NCBI GenBank assembly: GCA_029212965.1
Contig: JARGOV010000002.1
Span: 192,721-241,696 of the forward strand
DNA from: Porticoccaceae bacterium
Lineage (GTDB): Bacteria; Pseudomonadota; Gammaproteobacteria; Pseudomonadales; Porticoccaceae
Length of the DNA: 48,976 nucleotides
Direction: 5' to 3'
Shown here: piece by piece, positions 45,772 through 48,976 of the stretch
Numbering within the stretch: position 1 is the first letter of the stretch
Layout: every line of letters begins with the position of its first letter
Program-made: the position numbers and the translations under genes
Notes under the pieces: generated by a model
Databases searched by the model: none
What the model was told of the DNA's origin: nothing
Seen by the model: only the letters and a program-made list of their open reading frames with translations

Positions 45772-47595
45772 TTAGCTTATATCGAGTCCGGCTAAATTAC
45801 CTTCGGCCCGCCAGTCGTCAAGGATTTTAAAGAATTCGACTGGCCCGCCACCGTATTGACCGGCGAGAAAGCCGTTACCGACATTGCCTTTACCTTCATT
45901 GTTGTAATAACCCGGTGTACATTCAGCGTAGAACTTTTCCCCCATACCGGCGAGCCGGTTAATGGTTGCGACCCACTCTGCTTCTGCATCGGCTGAAGCC
46001 TCAATAGTAGTTGCCTTATGATCCTGGCCATATTTAATGACGTAGGCGATGTGTTTTGCCTGTTCATTAAGGGTGTGGGGCACGTTGGCGGTATAACCTG
46101 TTTGTGTGAAGCCGATAAAATAGCAGTTGGGAAAGTCGTGGCTGTGCATGCCGTGAAAGGTTGACAGACTATTGGCCCACTTTTTACTGAGGGCGGTTTC
46201 GTCTTTACCGATAACGTCATAACCCGATTGGCTGGTGTAGTTGGTGCCAACCTCAAAGCCGGTGGCGAAAATCAAACAGTCCAGCTCATATTCTTTGCCA
46301 TCGACGACAACGCCCTTTTCGGTAACGCGTTCAACACCTTGGCCCAGAGTATCAACCAGAGTCACGCTGGAGCGGTTAAATGTATCGAGGTATTCATCGT
46401 GAAAGCCGGGACGTTTACAAAACTGTCGATAATAGGGCTTTAGTTTTTCTGCTGTTTTCTGGTCTTTGACAATGCTACTAGCGCGGGCGCGTATGCCTTC
46501 CATTTTCTGGAAATCGGCGATTTCCATTGCCAGTTCCTGATCTTCCGGTGACATATCTGCACTGTCGCCGGCAGCGGAAAGTATCGTTTGTAGTTTGCGG
46601 AAAATATCTGTCCAACCATCGCTCACCAAATCTTCATCCTGCTGACCGCCAGTGGCAATAATGTTGAAGTTATCCATACGTTGTTGGTGCCAGCCAGGTT
46701 TCAAGGTTTTCACCCAGTCTTGATCGGTAGTCGAGTTGTTTCTAATATCAATGGAGGAGGGTGTGCGCTGGAAAACATAAAGTTCTTTGGCCGTAGCTCC
46801 TAAGTGTGGAATACACTGCACCGCCGTCGCCCCGGTGCCAATGATTCCCACTCGCTTATTTTTTAACTTATCCAGACCACCCTCTGCACTGCCGCCTGTA
46901 TAGGCGTAATCCCAACGGCTGGTGTGGAAGGTGTGGCCTTTAAAAGAATCGATACCCGAAATACCTGGTAATTTGGGTCGGCTCAATAAACCGTTCGCCA
47001 TGGCGACATAATGCGCCCTGATTTTATCACCGTGATTCGTAGAAATAATCCAGCGTGAGATGGATTCGTCCCAGCGTATTTCAGTAACTTCAGTCCGTAA
47101 ACAGGCGTTATCGTAAAGCTGGTATTTTTTGGCGATAGCTTTGGCGTGGGCTAAAATTTCCGGCGCAAAGGAATATTTTTTAGAGGGGATATAGTTGAGC
47201 TCTTCGAGCAGCGGAAAATATATATAGGACTCCACATCGCACTGGGCCCCGGGGTAGCGATTCCAGTACCAAGTGCCGCCGAAGTCGCCAGCCTTGTCAA
47301 TGATGCGCATATCTCTCACGCCGGCTTCGCGCAGACGTGCGCCGGTTAAAAGCCCACCGAAACCGCCACCAACAATGGCAACTTCAACCTCATCGGTGAG
47401 TGCGGCGCGGGTGAAACCGGGTTCGACATAGGGGTCGTCAACATACCCCGTAAAGTCCCCTGTTGGCGTTTGGTATTGGTCTAGTCCCTCCTTGCGAATA
47501 CGTTTATCGCGTTCGTGGCGATATTTATCCCGTAGCTTATCGGGGTCGAAGTCTAATTGTGACAGGTCGATACTTTGTGTATATGTAGTACTCAT
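45772..47595 (-). CDS. Baeyer-Villiger-type flavin monooxygenase, N-terminally extended
   Basis: FAD/NADPH monooxygenase of 607 residues, the second of its kind in the window. About 70 extra residues rich in charged amino acids (DFDPDKLRDKYRHERDKR) precede the FAD motif VGGGFGGLLTGARL. The class marker GGTWYWNRYPGAQCD follows, then the Baeyer-Villiger fingerprint FKGHTFHTSRWD (Phe218, Gly220, His224, Trp228, Asp229), and GIIGTGATAVQCIP. Such N-terminal extensions are known in phenylacetone- and cyclic- or long-chain-ketone monooxygenases. Ribosome site AGGA lies seven bases upstream of the ATG on the minus strand. It is not a recent duplicate of the other copy, as the two differ widely. Confidence 0.9.
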   Translation of the reverse strand: MSTTYTQSIDLSQLDFDPDKLRDKYRHERDKRIRKEGLDQYQTPTGDFTGYVDDPYVEPGFTRAALTDEVEVAIVGGGFGGLLTGARLREAGVRDMRIIDKAGDFGGTWYWNRYPGAQCDVESYIYFPLLEELNYIPSKKYSFAPEILAHAKAIAKKYQLYDNACLRTEVTEIRWDESISRWIISTNHGDKIRAHYVAMANGLLSRPKLPGISGIDSFKGHTFHTSRWDYAYTGGSAEGGLDKLKNKRVGIIGTGATAVQCIPHLGATAKELYVFQRTPSSIDIRNNSTTDQDWVKTLKPGWHQQRMDNFNIIATGGQQDEDLVSDGWTDIFRKLQTILSAAGDSADMSPEDQELAMEIADFQKMEGIRARASSIVKDQKTAEKLKPYYRQFCKRPGFHDEYLDTFNRSSVTLVDTLGQGVERVTEKGVVVDGKEYELDCLIFATGFEVGTNYTSQSGYDVIGKDETALSKKWANSLSTFHGMHSHDFPNCYFIGFTQTGYTANVPHTLNEQAKHIAYVIKYGQDHKATTIEASADAEAEWVATINRLAGMGEKFYAECTPGYYNNEGKGNVGNGFLAGQYGGGPVEFFKILDDWRAEGNLAGLDIS

Positions 47596-47681
47596 ATTTT
47601 CATCCTGTAAGTTTATTTAATTATTGGTTTTAGGGTTGGAAACAGGTATTGATATACGTATTCAGATTTTTTTCGACACAA

Positions 47682-48059
47682 TTAGCCTTTATTTGATGGC
47701 TTTCCCTTAAAAGGTCGACAGACAAGATTGATGTTCAGCCGGTTGGGAGCTCTGGAGGTCGTATACCGGATAGAAACGTTTGCATTGGCTTTTAGAAGCC
47801 TTTTATAAGATTTTTCTTGTTCAATGCCAGGGTTGAAGCTTGCCTTGCATGCGACTTCTCGGGAATCAAAATTGGATAGTTTTAGAATAGTGAGAGAGCC
47901 TGGCGCATTAACCTTGCTGCTTTCAGCAAAAATTTTTGTGCCATTGAGCTTTTTCTTTAAGTTAATCGAATAAACGCCGCTAGCAAGGGCACTATTAAAT
48001 GAGGCGAGAAATAAGGCCGATACTGTGAGTGCAATAGTAATAGTGGTTTTTTTTAGCAT
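47682..48059 (-). CDS. Small secreted protein of unknown function
   Basis: I do not recognise a family. The 125-residue protein opens with a clear signal peptide (KKTTITIALTVSALFLASF, cleavage after ALA at residue 26). The mature part is basic, beta-rich in appearance (GVYSINLKKKLNGTK, LTILKLSNFDSREVACKASF) and has two cysteines, Cys71 and Cys114, which could form a disulfide. It ends in a lysine- and proline-rich tail. It lies 86 bases upstream of the monooxygenase start on the same strand and 117 bases after the crotonase. A periplasmic binding or stress protein is possible, but this is speculation. Confidence 0.75.
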   Translation of the reverse strand: MLKKTTITIALTVSALFLASFNSALASGVYSINLKKKLNGTKIFAESSKVNAPGSLTILKLSNFDSREVACKASFNPGIEQEKSYKRLLKANANVSIRYTTSRAPNRLNINLVCRPFKGKPSNKG

Positions 48060-48131
48060 AATTATTCTCGCTAAAGTTGCGTTAAAAAACTCGCCTACCT
48101 TATCGGCAGGTTAGGTAATTAAAGAAGGGAT

Positions 48132-48164
48132 AACCCGGAGGATTAAGAATATCAACTCCGGGTT
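48132..48164 (-). terminator. Hairpin downstream of the crotonase gene
   Basis: AACCCGGAG (48132-48140) is the exact reverse complement of CTCCGGGTT (48156-48164) with a 15-base loop. It starts 13 bases beyond the crotonase stop on the minus strand and is followed there by ATCCCTTCTTT, a modest T-rich tail, so it is a plausible terminator. Confidence 0.6.
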
Positions 48165-48176
48165 CAGAGCAACGGA

Positions 48177-48974
48177 TTATTTGCCGTGATAAACCGGCGT
48201 GCGTTTTTCGGCAAAGGCTTTCGGCCCTTCAACCGCATCGGCGGTTTTGAAAATACGTTCGGCAATAACAGCTTCTGTTGAAAAGGCCTCACTCCAGCCC
48301 ATGTTGTAAGTACTGATCGCCGCTTCTTTGGCTGCCTGCACTGCCAGTGGACCGTTGGCGCAAATCATTGCCGCGTACTTTTCACACTCGGCCATTACCT
48401 GGTCAGCGGGTACGACTTTGTTTATCAGGCCAAATTGTAGTGCCTCTTCGGCGGTAATTTGGCGGCCGGTAAGCAAAATGTCCATGGCGTGGCAGTAGGG
48501 AATTTGGCGCGGTAAACGTACGTGGGAACCACCGCCGGGGATAATCCCCCAGTGCACTTCGGGCAAGCCAAAACGGGCGTGTTCTGCTGCAACGCGAATA
48601 TCCATACCTTGCAATATCTCAGTGCCGCCGGCCAGACAAAATCCATTCACCGCTGCGATGATAGGTTTGCTTACACCGTGGAAGAAGCGCTTGCTGGGGT
48701 CTTTCATAAAGCGCTCACCCTTCTCAGCGTCTTCAGTCAATTTGGTGATGGTTTTTTTCAAATCGGCTCCAGCACAAAAAGATTGTTCGCCAGCACCAGT
48801 AACAATCAGCACCAGTAACTCGTTGTCATTATTGAAATCGTCGGCAATACGGTCGAGATCCTCCAGCATTTTTGGGGTAATAGAGTTCATCTCAGACGGG
48901 CGGTTAAAGGTCATGTAGGCCAGCTTGCCCTTTTTTTCGTACAGCAGGTCGTCATCTAATCCGGAAATACTCAC
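48177..48974 (-). CDS. Enoyl-CoA hydratase/isomerase (crotonase) family protein
   Basis: Adds water across a 2-enoyl-CoA or isomerises it. The oxyanion-hole segments QSFCAGADLKK and AAVNGFCLAGGTE are present. Both glutamates that act in hydratases are kept: in GGTE and LPEVHWGIIPGGG. The C-terminus ends normally (FAEKRTPVYHGK). The frame opens with GTG 48974, only two bases from the right window edge, so a ribosome site cannot be seen and an earlier start is possible. At 265 residues it already has the usual family length. It may serve the same CoA-thioester pathway as the ligase and dehydrogenase at 21050-23938, though 24 kb apart. Confidence 0.88.
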   Translation of the reverse strand: MSISGLDDDLLYEKKGKLAYMTFNRPSEMNSITPKMLEDLDRIADDFNNDNELLVLIVTGAGEQSFCAGADLKKTITKLTEDAEKGERFMKDPSKRFFHGVSKPIIAAVNGFCLAGGTEILQGMDIRVAAEHARFGLPEVHWGIIPGGGSHVRLPRQIPYCHAMDILLTGRQITAEEALQFGLINKVVPADQVMAECEKYAAMICANGPLAVQAAKEAAISTYNMGWSEAFSTEAVIAERIFKTADAVEGPKAFAEKRTPVYHGK

Positions 48975-48976
48975 AG

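Overview
The window looks like chromosomal DNA of a Gram-negative gammaproteobacterium, probably a free-living marine or aquatic one. The left half has the gene order ponA / pilMNOPQ-aroK-aroB / gltBD-hemE that I know from Pseudomonas and its relatives, followed by psd-rsgA-(mscS)-orn. The right half, rich in CoA ligases, acyl-CoA dehydrogenase, crotonase and Baeyer-Villiger-type flavoproteins, would fit an oligotrophic Cellvibrionales/Spongiibacteraceae-like heterotroph. This placement is inference from gene order and protein style; there is no rRNA gene to confirm it. I saw no tRNA, rRNA, CRISPR array, transposase or integrase.

Layout. (1) 1-8732: the window-truncated PBP1a gene (minus strand) diverges from a tightly packed type IV pilus assembly operon pilMNOPQ, which runs into aroK and aroB (shikimate pathway). 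(2) 8855-15832: glutamate synthase gltB-gltD and hemE. (3) 15994-20994: a degenerate HD-GYP protein, convergent psd, rsgA, an MscS-like channel and oligoribonuclease orn. (4) 21050-23938: an AMP-forming CoA ligase and an acyl-CoA dehydrogenase, resembling the AliA/AliB pair of cyclohexanecarboxylate activation. (5) 24068-29044, minus strand: four genes that together form a closed glucosylglycerate cycle (glucosyl-3-phosphoglycerate synthase, its phosphatase, a GH13-type glucosylglycerate phosphorylase and a glycerate kinase). (6) 29232-29714: a peroxiredoxin with a palindromic operator candidate and a strong terminator.

(7) 29970-39517 is the most unusual part: five collinear genes that are two versions of one predicted amide-ligase module. 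The first version is split: circularly permuted ATP-grasp, alpha-E, then transglutaminase fused to DUF2126. The second is a fused ATP-grasp/alpha-E protein plus a short transglutaminase. This matches the potential peptide-tagging or peptide-synthesis system predicted by comparative genomics (Iyer, Aravind and colleagues). Its substrate and product, as far as I know, are undetermined. The two ATP-grasp copies differ at a metal-binding motif, and the Ntn peptidase (Anbu) often linked to the system is not in the window.

(8) 39925-48974: accessory metabolism. There are two divergent Baeyer-Villiger-type flavin monooxygenases, a Nudix CoA pyrophosphatase, a TIGR03084/DinB-like metal-binding protein, a SulP anion transporter, two small exported proteins of unknown function and a crotonase at the right edge. 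Two convergent gene pairs here are closed by long, perfect bidirectional terminators.

Genes working together. Glutamate synthase, glucosylglycerate (an anionic osmolyte known to replace glutamate under nitrogen limitation) and the amidoligase island may share a nitrogen or osmotic-stress theme, but this rests only on proximity.
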